From NCBI RefSeq assembly GCF_017921815.1, contig NZ_JAGEMM010000002.1:434001-498000 (forward strand): DNA of 64,000 nucleotides. Direction: 5' to 3'. The notes beneath the pieces were generated by a model that was given only the letters and a program-made list of their open reading frames with translations, made no database searches and was not told where the DNA came from. Shown here one piece after another: positions 9,626 to 17,508 of the stretch. How positions within the stretch are numbered: the stretch's first letter is position 1; each line of letters opens with the position of its first letter. The stretch comes from Microvirga antarctica (GTDB taxonomy: Bacteria > Pseudomonadota > Alphaproteobacteria > Rhizobiales > Beijerinckiaceae). Made by a program: the position numbers and the translations under genes.

Positions 9626-9659
9626 GGCCGGCGCGCCTTCTGTCGCGTCGGCCGGTTTT
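9626..9659 (+). terminator. Intrinsic terminator after the first GG-peptide gene
   Basis: GGCCGGCGCG pairs with CGCGTCGGCC (one G-U), loop CCTTCTGT, and TTTT follows two bases later. This fits a Rho-independent terminator for plus-strand transcription and shows that the small gene upstream is an independent unit. Confidence 0.7.
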
Positions 9660-9702
9660 GCGAACGACGCAGCGCTCCGAAGGCTGGCGATTGCGACGAG
9701 TG

Positions 9703-9858
9703 TCAGTGCTGGCCTTCGTATTCGTTGACCTTCCGAGTCATGCCGCCCGAAACCGCGGCGAGCTCGTTGTCACTCAGGGTCGCAGGAGCGGGAATCTCGG
9801 AAGGCAGGGGCGCGCACAGCGCTTCGGGGGCCTGGATCGTGATGTCGTGTTCAGTCAT
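9703..9858 (-). CDS. Double-glycine leader peptide, 51 residues
   Basis: A small precursor with a 39-residue leader ending ATLSDNELAAVSGG, a textbook GG motif (Leu -12, Glu -8, Leu -7, Val -4). The predicted mature peptide is only 12 residues, MTRKVNEYEGQH. The start at 9858 (MTEHDITIQ) is supported by an AAAGGGA ribosome binding site about 9 bases upstream. The candidate promoter at 9937-9964 supports expression. It points toward the first GG-peptide gene, and the two stop about 145 bases apart. Nothing downstream extends the core in frame. Such a short core suggests a signalling peptide or a very small toxin. A peptide whose function lies in the leader is also possible. I do not recognise a family. 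Confidence 0.75.
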   Translation of the reverse strand: MTEHDITIQAPEALCAPLPSEIPAPATLSDNELAAVSGGMTRKVNEYEGQH

Positions 9859-9936
9859 GCTTTGGTTTCCCTTTGTTGAGCCGCGCGGAGAAGCGGCATC
9901 GCCCACACGCTCCGGACGCGACGCCGGTTCGTCGGC

Positions 9937-9964
9937 ATTATGAAGTGTTACAGTGTATCGTCAA
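9937..9964 (-). promoter_or_regulatory. Candidate sigma-70 promoter of the second GG-peptide gene
   Basis: On the minus strand TTGACG (-35) and CATAAT (-10) are separated by 16 bases. Each differs from consensus at one position. Transcription would start near 9930, giving a leader of roughly 70 bases before the start codon at 9858. Confidence 0.65.
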
Positions 9965-10287
9965 ACAACCGCTGGGTGTTCCGGATCGTGCGCCTGCATC
10001 CTTGTGCGGTGGCGCACCTGTGTGTCGCGGAAGCGTCAGAGTCGAACGTCCCCCTCCTCTGAAACGGCTCTGAGCCCCCGATTTGCCCGGGATTGCAAGA
10101 AGTCCGACGAGCAAAGAGCGGCAATTTAAGATTGAAGCATTTAAATATTGCAACCTGAGTAATAAACGGAACGCGCTCCCAAATCCTGATTGTCGATGCG
10201 AAAACACCGGCAAAATAAGACTCCGTTGGGCAGTCGCGTCCGAAACGCCGAATGCTGCGACAATAGTGCCGCCAACGCCCGGCAGGC

Positions 10288-10316
10288 TTGACTCTACATG
10301 TTACTCTTAATGTAAT
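10288..10316 (+). promoter_or_regulatory. Candidate sigma-70 promoter of the third GG-peptide gene
   Basis: TTGACT (-35) and TGTAAT (-10) are separated by 17 bases, each with one mismatch to consensus. The expected start is near 10323, about 80 bases before the ATG at 10403. The word AACGTTAAG follows the -10 box directly, at 10317-10325. Confidence 0.7.
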
Positions 10317-10402
10317 AACGTTAAGGTGAGGTCGCTGTACCGTGGTTCGACAACCCTGCCGGGCCGCCAAGCGATCGCCCCACCTTGGAATGGAGAGTTG
10401 AA

Positions 10403-10576
10403 ATGGACGTTCTCGTCAAAACTGCTCGCTCTGAGACTGCCGCGAACCAGGCCGATCTCGCCGTCGATACGATGGCGATCATCGCGTTGGATGCGGCTGA
10501 ATACGCTCTGGTGTCCGGCGGTCGTCGCCCCTGCATCGGCGGCAAGGACCCGGAACTTCCGGTCGTCACCGGCTGA
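10403..10576 (+). CDS. Double-glycine leader peptide, 57 residues
   Basis: A third small precursor. The 40-residue leader ends IIALDAAEYALVSGG and fits the GG pattern (Leu -12, Glu -8, Val -4, Gly-Gly). The predicted mature peptide is RRPCIGGKDPELPVVTG, 17 residues with one cysteine. The ATG at 10403 has a good GGAG ribosome binding site 7 bases upstream, so the ATG 18 bases earlier (at 10385, in the same frame) is less likely. A strong promoter (10288-10316) lies upstream and a short terminator-like hairpin (10591-10608) follows. It is encoded between the exporter island and aspS. No immunity-like or modification gene adjoins it. Export by the C39 transporter is inferred from the leader and proximity. 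Confidence 0.75.
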   Translation: MDVLVKTARSETAANQADLAVDTMAIIALDAAEYALVSGGRRPCIGGKDPELPVVTG

Positions 10577-10590
10577 TTCCGGATCACGGC

Positions 10591-10608
10591 AAAAGCCCAG
10601 GCGCTTTT
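10591..10608 (+). terminator. Probable intrinsic terminator of the third GG-peptide gene
   Basis: AAAAGC and GCTTTT pair around the loop CCAGGC, with an A-rich 5' side and four T at the 3' side. It lies 15 bases after the stop codon. The stem is only 6 bp, so termination may be partial. Confidence 0.55.
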
Positions 10609-10610
10609 GA

Positions 10611-10656
10611 GGGGTTCGATGAGGCTCAGTCCATGACAAAAGCCCCGTCGAACCCC
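10611..10656. repeat. Long hairpin between the third GG-peptide gene and aspS
   Basis: GGGGTTCGATGAGGCT (10611-10626) pairs with AGCCCCGTCGAACCCC (10641-10656) over 16 positions, with one G-U and one mismatch. The loop is 14 bases. No T-run follows. It may block readthrough into aspS or lie in a long aspS leader. A TTGACA at 10665-10670 follows, without a clear -10 box. Confidence 0.55.
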
Positions 10657-10722
10657 GGCCCGCCTTGACATCGCCCGGCGGCCATGAATGGTGCGGCAAA
10701 ACACCATTCTGAGCAGGCTCCC

Positions 10723-12543
10723 ATGACCGCCCCAATGCACCGCTACCGCTCCCATACCTGCGGCGCGCTCCGCGACACCGATGTCGGCGGCACGGCCCGC
10801 CTGTCCGGTTGGTGCCACCGTATCCGCGATCACGGCGGTGTCCTCTTCATCGACCTGCGCGATCATTACGGCATGACGCAATGCGTCATCGATCCGGATT
10901 CGCCGGCCTTCAAGCTCGCCGAGAGTGCCCGCTCCGAATGGGTGATCCGCGTCGACGGCAAGGTGCGCAAGCGTCCCGCCGGTACTGAAAACGCCGATCT
11001 CCCGACCGGCCTGATCGAACTCTACATCACCGAGATCGAGGTGCTGGGCCCGGCCGACGAATTGCCGATGCCGGTCTTCGGCGACCAGGAATACCCGGAG
11101 GAGACCCGCCTTCGTTATCGCTATCTCGATCTGCGCCGGGACAAGCTGCACCAGAACATCATGAAGCGCGGGGCGATCATCGACGCCATCCGCCGCCGCA
11201 TGAAGGAGAGCAGCTTCACGGAATTCACGACCCCGATCCTGACTGCCTCCTCGCCCGAGGGCGCGCGCGACTTTCTTGTGCCGTCGCGCCTGCATCCGGG
11301 CAAGTTCTACGCCCTGCCGCAGGCGCCGCAGCAGTTCAAGCAGCTCATCATGATCTCGGGCTTCGACCGCTATTTCCAGATCGCGCCCTGCTTCCGCGAC
11401 GAGGACCCCCGCGCCGACCGCCTGCCGGGCGAGTTCTACCAGATCGACGTGGAAATGAGCTTTGTCACCCAGGAGGACGTGTTCCAGACCATGGAGCCGG
11501 TCATCCGCGACACCTTCAAGGATTTCGCCGACGGCAAGCCGGTGACCGACGTCTTTCCCCGCATCAAGTACTTCGACGCCCTGCTGAAATACGGCACCGA
11601 CAAGCCCGACCTGCGCAACCCGCTCGTCATCGTGGACGTGTCGGACGAGTTCTCCCGCGACGATGTAAGCTTCAACGCCTTCAAGAACGTCATCAAGTCG
11701 GGCGGGGTCGTGCGCGCGATCCCGGCCACGGGGGCGGCCGCCCAGCCGCGCTCGTTCTTCGACAAGCTCAACGAATGGGCCCGCACGGAAGGCGCGCCCG
11801 GCCTCGGCTATGTGGTGTTCGAGGAAGAGGGCGGGGCGATCGTCGGCAAGGGTCCGATTGCGAAGTTCATCCCCGCCGAGGCGCAGGCCGCGATCCGCGA
11901 GAAGGCCGGTCTGAAGGCCGGCGACGCGGTGTTCTTCTCGGCCGGAACCGAGGACAAGGCCGCCTCGCTTGCCGGCAAGGCGCGCGTTCGCATCGGCGAC
12001 GAGCTGGGGCTCGGCGACAGGAACCAGTTCGCTTTCGCGTGGATCGTCGATTTCCCGCAATATGAGTGGAACGAGGACGAGAAGAAGATCGACTTCTCGC
12101 ACAACCCGTTCTCGATGCCGGCCATCGAGGCGGAGGACTTTCTCGCGCTCACCGATGCCGACAAGGAGCGCATCCTCACGCTCACCGCTTATCAATACGA
12201 CATGGTGTGCAACGGCTTCGAGCTCGCCTCGGGGGCGATCCGCAACCATCGTCCGGACGTGATGAAGAAGGCGTTCGGTATTGCCGGCTATGACGAGAAG
12301 ACGCTTGAGGACAAGTTCGGCGGCATGTATCGCGCGTTCCATTACGGCGCGCCGCCGCACGGCGGCATGGCGGCGGGCATCGACCGTATCGTGATGCTGC
12401 TCTGCGGCGCGGTGAACCTGCGCGAGATCACGATCTTCCCGATGAACCAGCGGGCCGAGGATCTTCTGCTCGGTGCGCCGTCCGAGGTCTCGCCCAAGCA
12501 GCTGCGCGAATCGCACATTCGTCTGAACCTGCAGGAGAAATGA
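10723..12543 (+). CDS. aspS: Aspartyl-tRNA synthetase
   Basis: Class II aminoacyl-tRNA synthetase charging tRNA(Asp) in the cytoplasm. The 606-residue bacterial-type enzyme has an N-terminal OB-fold ([20 protein letters not shown]), motif 2 ([20 protein letters not shown]), the bacterial GAD insertion in the middle, and motif 3 ([15 protein letters not shown]). I chose the ATG at 10723 ([10 protein letters not shown]) because GCAGG lies 5 bases upstream and alphaproteobacterial enzymes usually start near MHRYRS. The ATG at 10684 would sit too close to the possible -35 box at 10665. The glycosyltransferase gene starts in its stop codon (ATGA). Many alphaproteobacterial AspRS enzymes also make Asp-tRNA(Asn), which cannot be decided here. 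Confidence 0.96.
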   Translation: MTAPMHRYRSHTCGALRDTDVGGTARLSGWCHRIRDHGGVLFIDLRDHYGMTQCVIDPDSPAFKLAESARSEWVIRVDGKVRKRPAGTENADLPTGLIELYITEIEVLGPADELPMPVFGDQEYPEETRLRYRYLDLRRDKLHQNIMKRGAIIDAIRRRMKESSFTEFTTPILTASSPEGARDFLVPSRLHPGKFYALPQAPQQFKQLIMISGFDRYFQIAPCFRDEDPRADRLPGEFYQIDVEMSFVTQEDVFQTMEPVIRDTFKDFADGKPVTDVFPRIKYFDALLKYGTDKPDLRNPLVIVDVSDEFSRDDVSFNAFKNVIKSGGVVRAIPATGAAAQPRSFFDKLNEWARTEGAPGLGYVVFEEEGGAIVGKGPIAKFIPAEAQAAIREKAGLKAGDAVFFSAGTEDKAASLAGKARVRIGDELGLGDRNQFAFAWIVDFPQYEWNEDEKKIDFSHNPFSMPAIEAEDFLALTDADKERILTLTAYQYDMVCNGFELASGAIRNHRPDVMKKAFGIAGYDEKTLEDKFGGMYRAFHYGAPPHGGMAAGIDRIVMLLCGAVNLREITIFPMNQRAEDLLLGAPSEVSPKQLRESHIRLNLQEK

Positions 12544-13406
12544 TCCCGGCGACGGCCATCGTCGTGACCTTCGACAGCGCCCACGCGCTGCCGGATTGTC
12601 TCGCGGCCCTGAAGGCCGAGCAGGTGCCGGTCGTCGTCGTCGACAACGCGTCCCTCGACGACACGGTGGCCATTGCCGAGGCTTTCGGTGCAAGGGTCGT
12701 CCGCAACCTGCGCAACGAAGGCTATGGCCGGGCGAACAATCTCGGCGCGCGCGCCGCCGAGAGCGACTTCGTGCTGGTGGTCAATCCCGATGTCATCGTC
12801 GAGGCCGGGGCTGTCGCGGCCCTTCTCGATGCCGCCGCGCGCTATCCGGATGCGGGCCTGTTCGCGCCGCAGATCGTGGAACCGAGCGGCCGGGTGTTCT
12901 TCCAGCCGCGTTCGCTGCTCGCGCCGTACCTCACGAACCCGCGCGGCGCATTGGCTCTCCCGGATGGGGAAGCCTGCGCGCCGTTCTTTTCGGGTGCGTG
13001 CTTTCTCGTCCGCCGCGCGCTGTTTCTCCAACTCGGCGGCTTCGATCCCCACATCTTCCTGTTCTACGAGGATGACGATCTCTGCCGCCGGATCGCCGAT
13101 AGCGGCGCGGCGCTCGTCTATGTTCCGCAGGCCGTCGTCCGGCACGGGCGAGGGCGCTCGAGCGGGCCGAAACCCGGCCGGATCTTTCGTGCCCGCTGGC
13201 ATCAGGCGTGGTCGCGCGCCTATGTGAGCCGGAAGTACAATCTTCCCGCGCCCGCGCTGGGAATGTTTCTGGTCAATGCCCTGAAGACGCTCGGCGTGTG
13301 CCTCACCTTCCGGCGCGCCCTCATCGAGCGCTATGCGGGATCTGCCGCCGGCGCCTTTGCGTTTCTGCGCGGCCGGACCGCACTGGGGCGGGAGGGGCTG
13401 TCGTGA
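12540..13406 (+). CDS. Glycosyltransferase family 2
   Basis: Transfers a sugar from a nucleotide-sugar donor to an envelope or extracellular polysaccharide acceptor. The exact sugar cannot be read from the sequence. The 288-residue protein has a GT-A fold with [41 protein letters not shown], the DXD-like [12 protein letters not shown] and the acceptor-side [13 protein letters not shown]. These features resemble rhamnosyltransferase-like GT2 proteins. It begins inside the aspS stop codon, so it is co-translated with a housekeeping gene, and it overlaps the next gene by GTGA. The neighbouring acyltransferase and hexapeptide acetyltransferase suggest a role in decorating a surface glycan. Confidence 0.88.
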   Translation: MIPATAIVVTFDSAHALPDCLAALKAEQVPVVVVDNASLDDTVAIAEAFGARVVRNLRNEGYGRANNLGARAAESDFVLVVNPDVIVEAGAVAALLDAAARYPDAGLFAPQIVEPSGRVFFQPRSLLAPYLTNPRGALALPDGEACAPFFSGACFLVRRALFLQLGGFDPHIFLFYEDDDLCRRIADSGAALVYVPQAVVRHGRGRSSGPKPGRIFRARWHQAWSRAYVSRKYNLPAPALGMFLVNALKTLGVCLTFRRALIERYAGSAAGAFAFLRGRTALGREGLS

Positions 13407-14494
13407 AGCGGTTTTTCGCCAGCATGCCAACCCTCTCGTCCGCGATGGTGCGGGAGAACAATCACTTCACGGTGCTGCGGCTGGCACTTGCCCTGGCGGT
13501 GGTGCTGTCGCACGCGTTCAGCGTCACCACCGGCACGATCGAGGACGAGCCGCTCACGCGGGCCACGGGCTTCACCCTCGGCGAACACGCGGTCAACGGC
13601 TTCTTCGCGATCTCGGGCTTTCTCGTCACCATGAGCTTCGACCGTCGCGGCTTTCGGGACTACGTTCTCGCCCGCGCCTTGCGAATCGCGCCCGGGCTGA
13701 TCGTGGCAACGCTGGTGGTGGCGCTCGTCTTCGGCAGTGTCATGACCGTGTTGCCGCTGGGGACGTATTGGCGCAGCGAAGGCGTCTGGCGCTTCATCGT
13801 GGCGACGTTGACGACCTACAAGAGCAACATCGCGCTGCCGGGAGTCTTCGAGAACAATCCGTTCCGGTTCCCGATGGGAACGGTCTGGACGCTGAAATAT
13901 GAAGTGCTGTGCTACGGCGGCGTGCTGCTTCTCGGTGTGACGGGTCTTCTCAGGTCGCGGATCTTTGCGGCAGCGCTCGTCGGGGGGCTGTTCGTTGCCC
14001 TTCTCGCTCTCGCGTGGACTGATCCCGCAGTGCCCAAGGGCATCGAGACGGCGTTGCGTCTTCCGCTGATTTTCGCCTGCGGCGGTGCGCTCTATGTGTG
14101 GCGGGACACGGTCCGGCTGTCGGCGATGATTGTTGTCGCATTTGCCGCGCTGACGTTCCTGCTTGCATCCACCGCGCTCTACACCCCGCTGCTCTTCACC
14201 GGCACCGCTTACGCGATGATCTGGATTGCGCTGTCGCCGGCTTTATCGCGCTGGAGCCTTGAGCCGCGACAGGACCTGTCATATGGCACCTATCTGTACG
14301 GCTGGCCCGTCCAGCAGAGTCTGCACGCCCTGTTTCCGCTGGTGGCGCCCCTCGCGCTGCTCGTGCCGGCGCTGGTACTGACGCTCGCGATCGCGTCCCT
14401 GTCGTGGATGGGCGTCGAAAAGCCCGCCTTGGCCCTGAAGGCGAGGGCGCTGGGACGGCGGACCCTTAAGACGATTGAGCCCGCAGCACCTTGA
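13403..14494 (+). CDS. Acyltransferase family 3 membrane protein (OafA/YrhL-like)
   Basis: Predicted integral membrane enzyme that O-acylates a sugar. The 363-residue protein has about ten hydrophobic helices. It starts with the family signature [21 protein letters not shown], which carries the conserved Arg and His, followed by [18 protein letters not shown] and the late motif [16 protein letters not shown]. The GTG at 13403 overlaps the glycosyltransferase stop codon, indicating coupling. It ends tail to tail with the acetyltransferase on the other strand, sharing 29 bases. The substrate is unknown. Co-location with a glycosyltransferase suggests acylation of the same glycan. Confidence 0.9.
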   Translation: MKRFFASMPTLSSAMVRENNHFTVLRLALALAVVLSHAFSVTTGTIEDEPLTRATGFTLGEHAVNGFFAISGFLVTMSFDRRGFRDYVLARALRIAPGLIVATLVVALVFGSVMTVLPLGTYWRSEGVWRFIVATLTTYKSNIALPGVFENNPFRFPMGTVWTLKYEVLCYGGVLLLGVTGLLRSRIFAAALVGGLFVALLALAWTDPAVPKGIETALRLPLIFACGGALYVWRDTVRLSAMIVVAFAALTFLLASTALYTPLLFTGTAYAMIWIALSPALSRWSLEPRQDLSYGTYLYGWPVQQSLHALFPLVAPLALLVPALVLTLAIASLSWMGVEKPALALKARALGRRTLKTIEPAAP

Positions 14495-15086
14495 CGGCCG
14501 CGATCAGCTCGCGGATGCGGTCGCTCTGGAGCAGATGGATCAGCGTGGCGATCCGCTCGCGCGGCAGGTCCCACCATCGGGCCTCGAGCAGCGCCGCAAT
14601 CGTCGCCTCGTCGAACCGGTAGCGGATGAGTTTGGCCGGATTGCCGCCAACGATCGCGTAAGGCGGGACGTCCTTGGTCACCAGCGCATGGGCGGCGACG
14701 ACCGCACCATGCCCCACCGTCACGCCCGACAGGATGGTCGCGCCCGACCCGAGCCACACGTCATTCCCGATCGTCACGTCTCCGCGCGAGCCGTGGTAAT
14801 CGTTCGTTTCGGGCGCGGATGGCCACAGGCTCCGCAGGGCTGAAAACGGATAGGTCGTCGCCCAGTCGACCCGGTGATTCCCACCGAGCAGGATCTCCAC
14901 CTTGTCGGCGATGGAGCAATAGCGGCCGATGGTCAGCTTCCTGCCCGATTCGGCGAAACGCACCTTGGGCCGTCCATAGCTGAACGCGCCGATGTCAAAG
15001 CCGTGACGCGCCGCGAGCCGGCTGAGATGCACGTCGGTCTGGTTATCGGGATTGCGCCAGTTTTTCAGGCGATGACCAAGTCCCAT
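14466..15086 (-). CDS. CatB-type hexapeptide-repeat acetyltransferase
   Basis: A left-handed beta-helix acetyltransferase that uses acetyl-CoA. The 206-residue protein shows hexapeptide repeats ([55 protein letters not shown]) and the [17 protein letters not shown] block near the C-terminus. The [14 protein letters not shown] segment holds the histidine that is catalytic in xenobiotic and polysaccharide acetyltransferases of this type. It is convergent with the membrane acyltransferase and overlaps it by 29 bases. A polysaccharide O-acetyltransferase is more likely here than antibiotic resistance, given the neighbours, but specificity cannot be read from sequence. Confidence 0.88.
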   Translation of the reverse strand: MGLGHRLKNWRNPDNQTDVHLSRLAARHGFDIGAFSYGRPKVRFAESGRKLTIGRYCSIADKVEILLGGNHRVDWATTYPFSALRSLWPSAPETNDYHGSRGDVTIGNDVWLGSGATILSGVTVGHGAVVAAHALVTKDVPPYAIVGGNPAKLIRYRFDEATIAALLEARWWDLPRERIATLIHLLQSDRIRELIAAVKVLRAQSS

Positions 15087-15189
15087 GGGTCAGGGACCGC
15101 TCTGGGGCCGGCGTTGACGCCACCCGGCAAGGCGCGCACAAGGGCACGTGACGAAAACGAACTGGCACTTGGCGTGAGGAGCGTTGGGG

Positions 15190-17490
15190 ATGGCTGATAA
15201 CATCTCGCAGGATCTAAAGCAGGGCGCGTTGTTTTACCACCGCTTCCCGCGTCCGGGAAAGCTCGAGATCCAGCCCACCAAACCGCTTGGGAACCAGCGC
15301 GACCTCGCGCTTGCCTATACGCCGGGTGTCGCTGCCCCCTGCGAGGCGATCGCGGCCGATCCGGCCGAGGCCGCCAACCTCACCTCGCGCCAGAACCTCG
15401 TGGCGGTCATCACCAACGGCACCGCCGTGCTGGGGCTGGGCGATATCGGCCCGCTCGCCTCGAAACCGGTGATGGAGGGCAAGGCCGTCCTGTTCAAGAA
15501 ATTCTCGGGTATCGACGTGTTCGACATCGAGATCGACGAGAAGAACGTCGACCGGCTCGTCGACGTGATCGCCGCACTCGAGCCGACTTTCGGCGGCATC
15601 AACCTCGAGGACATCAAGGCGCCGGAATGCTTCGAGGTCGAGGAGCGCCTGAAGGCCCGCATGGGCATCCCGGTCTTCCACGACGACCAGCACGGCACCG
15701 CGATCATCGTCGGGGCGGCGGTGACGAATGCGCTCGAAATCGCGGGCAAGCGCATCGAGGACGTGAAGATCGTCACCTCGGGCGCGGGCGCCGCGGCGCT
15801 CGCCTGTCTCAACCTGCTGGTGTCGCTCGGCGCAAGGCGCGAGAACATCTGGCTGTCGGATATCGAGGGCGTTGTTTATGAGGGCCGCGAGGTTCTCATG
15901 GATCGCTGGAAATCGGTCTATGCGCAGCGCACAGACGCCCGCACCCTGTCGGACATCATCACCGATGCGGACGTGTTCCTCGGTGTCTCCGCCGGCGGCG
16001 TGCTCAAGCCCGAGCTTCTCGCGCGCATGGCGCCGCGTCCGCTCATCATGGCGCTGGCCAATCCCTATCCGGAGATCATGCCCGAACTGGCGGAGGCCGC
16101 ACGGCCCGACGCGATGATCTGCACCGGGCGGTCCGACTACCCGAACCAGGTCAACAACGTCCTGTGCTTCCCCTATATCTTCCGGGGCGCGCTGGATGTG
16201 GGCGCCACCACCATCAACGAAGAGATGAAGGCCGCTGCCGTCAAGGCGATCGCGTCGCTCGCCCGCGAAGCGCCGTCCGAGGTCGTCGCGCGGGCCTATG
16301 GGGGCGAGGCGCATCCGTTCGGCGCCAAATCCCTTATCCCGAGCCCCTTCGACCCGCGCCTGATCCTGCGCATCGCCCCTGCGGTCGCCAAGGCCGCCAT
16401 GGATTCCGGCGTCGCCAAGTCGCCGCTGGACGACCTCGACGCCTACGCGGATTCCTTGACGCGGTTCGTGTTCCGCTCCGGCTTCATCATGAAGCCGCTG
16501 TTCTCGAAGGCGAAGGCCAACCCGAAGCGGGTCATCTATGCGGAAGGCGAGGACGAGCGCGTCCTGCGCGCCGTGCAGGTGATCGTGGAGGAAGGCATCG
16601 CGCGACCGATCCTGATCGGGCGACCCAACGTCGTCGAGGCCCGCATCGTGCGCTACGGCCTGTCACTCGAGATCGGCCGGCATTTCGAACTGGTGAATCC
16701 GGAGGACGATCCGCGCTATCGCGATTATGTGGCCACCTACGTGGAGGCCGCCGGCCGCAAGGGAATCACCCCCGATGCCGCCAAAACCCTCGTGCGCACC
16801 AACAGCACCGTCATCGGCGCGCTCGCCGTGCGCCGGGGCGATGCGGACGCGCTCATCTGCGGGCTGGAAGGGCGGTTTCAATCCCGCCTCAAGCACATCA
16901 AGGACATCATCGGCCTCGCGCCGGGGGTGCGCGACATGGCGGCCCTGTCGCTCGTGATCACGTCGAAGGGCGCGTATTTCCTTGCCGACACCCATGTGCA
17001 GCCCGATCCCAACGCGCAGGAAATCGCCGACATGACGATCGCCTGCGCGAGCCATGTGCGGCGGTTCGGACTCGAGCCCAAGATCGCCTTGCTGTCCCAT
17101 GCGGATTTCGGCGCGGCGGATACCCGCTCGGCCATCAAGATGCGCGACGCCCTCGAACTCATCCGCGCGCGGGCACCGGAACTCGAGGTCGACGGCGAGA
17201 TGCAGGCCGATGCGGCATTGTCCGAACTGATCCGCGAGCGGGTCTATCCGGCCTCGCGACTCAAGGGGGCCGCGAACGTGCTGATCATGCCGAACCTGGA
17301 TGCGGCCAACATCGCGTTCCAGTTCACCAAGATCCTGGCCGATTCCCTGCCCGTCGGCCCGATCCTGATCGGCCCCGCCAAGCCCGCGCACGTGCTGACC
17401 CCGTCGGTAACGGCCCGTGGCATCGTCAACCTGACGGCGATCGCGGTGGTCGAGGCCCAGGCGGGCGAGGAGCTTGTCCTCTCCGCCTGA
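15190..17490 (+). CDS. maeB: NADP-dependent malic enzyme with C-terminal phosphotransacetylase-like domain
   Basis: Oxidatively decarboxylates malate to pyruvate and CO2, feeding gluconeogenesis or NADPH supply. The 766-residue protein has an N-terminal malic enzyme part with [37 protein letters not shown], the [14 protein letters not shown] block and the Rossmann site [13 protein letters not shown]. The C-terminal part (from about residue 440) resembles phosphotransacetylase ([19 protein letters not shown]), which in malic enzymes is usually regulatory rather than catalytic. The ATG at 15190 is chosen over the TTG at 15184 because AGGAG lies upstream at a good distance. Length and domain order are normal for the family. 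Confidence 0.95.
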   Translation: MADNISQDLKQGALFYHRFPRPGKLEIQPTKPLGNQRDLALAYTPGVAAPCEAIAADPAEAANLTSRQNLVAVITNGTAVLGLGDIGPLASKPVMEGKAVLFKKFSGIDVFDIEIDEKNVDRLVDVIAALEPTFGGINLEDIKAPECFEVEERLKARMGIPVFHDDQHGTAIIVGAAVTNALEIAGKRIEDVKIVTSGAGAAALACLNLLVSLGARRENIWLSDIEGVVYEGREVLMDRWKSVYAQRTDARTLSDIITDADVFLGVSAGGVLKPELLARMAPRPLIMALANPYPEIMPELAEAARPDAMICTGRSDYPNQVNNVLCFPYIFRGALDVGATTINEEMKAAAVKAIASLAREAPSEVVARAYGGEAHPFGAKSLIPSPFDPRLILRIAPAVAKAAMDSGVAKSPLDDLDAYADSLTRFVFRSGFIMKPLFSKAKANPKRVIYAEGEDERVLRAVQVIVEEGIARPILIGRPNVVEARIVRYGLSLEIGRHFELVNPEDDPRYRDYVATYVEAAGRKGITPDAAKTLVRTNSTVIGALAVRRGDADALICGLEGRFQSRLKHIKDIIGLAPGVRDMAALSLVITSKGAYFLADTHVQPDPNAQEIADMTIACASHVRRFGLEPKIALLSHADFGAADTRSAIKMRDALELIRARAPELEVDGEMQADAALSELIRERVYPASRLKGAANVLIMPNLDAANIAFQFTKILADSLPVGPILIGPAKPAHVLTPSVTARGIVNLTAIAVVEAQAGEELVLSA

Positions 17491-17508
17491 TCGCCTCTAA
17501 GGAAGCGC

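Larger units (their letters stand above)
9859..10402. other. Intergenic region between the second and third GG-peptide genes
   Basis: This 544-base divergent spacer contains the leftward promoter at 9937-9964 and the rightward promoter at 10288-10316. The middle part (about 10110-10250) is AT-rich. Frames of 66-91 codons on both strands here have no supporting ribosome binding site, GG motif or recognisable composition. I see no further gene. Confidence 0.6.

Noticed and set aside
10083-10310. 75-codon plus-strand frame in the peptide island
   Set aside because: It overlaps the -35 box and spacer of the third peptide promoter and has no ribosome binding site, GG motif or recognisable composition.
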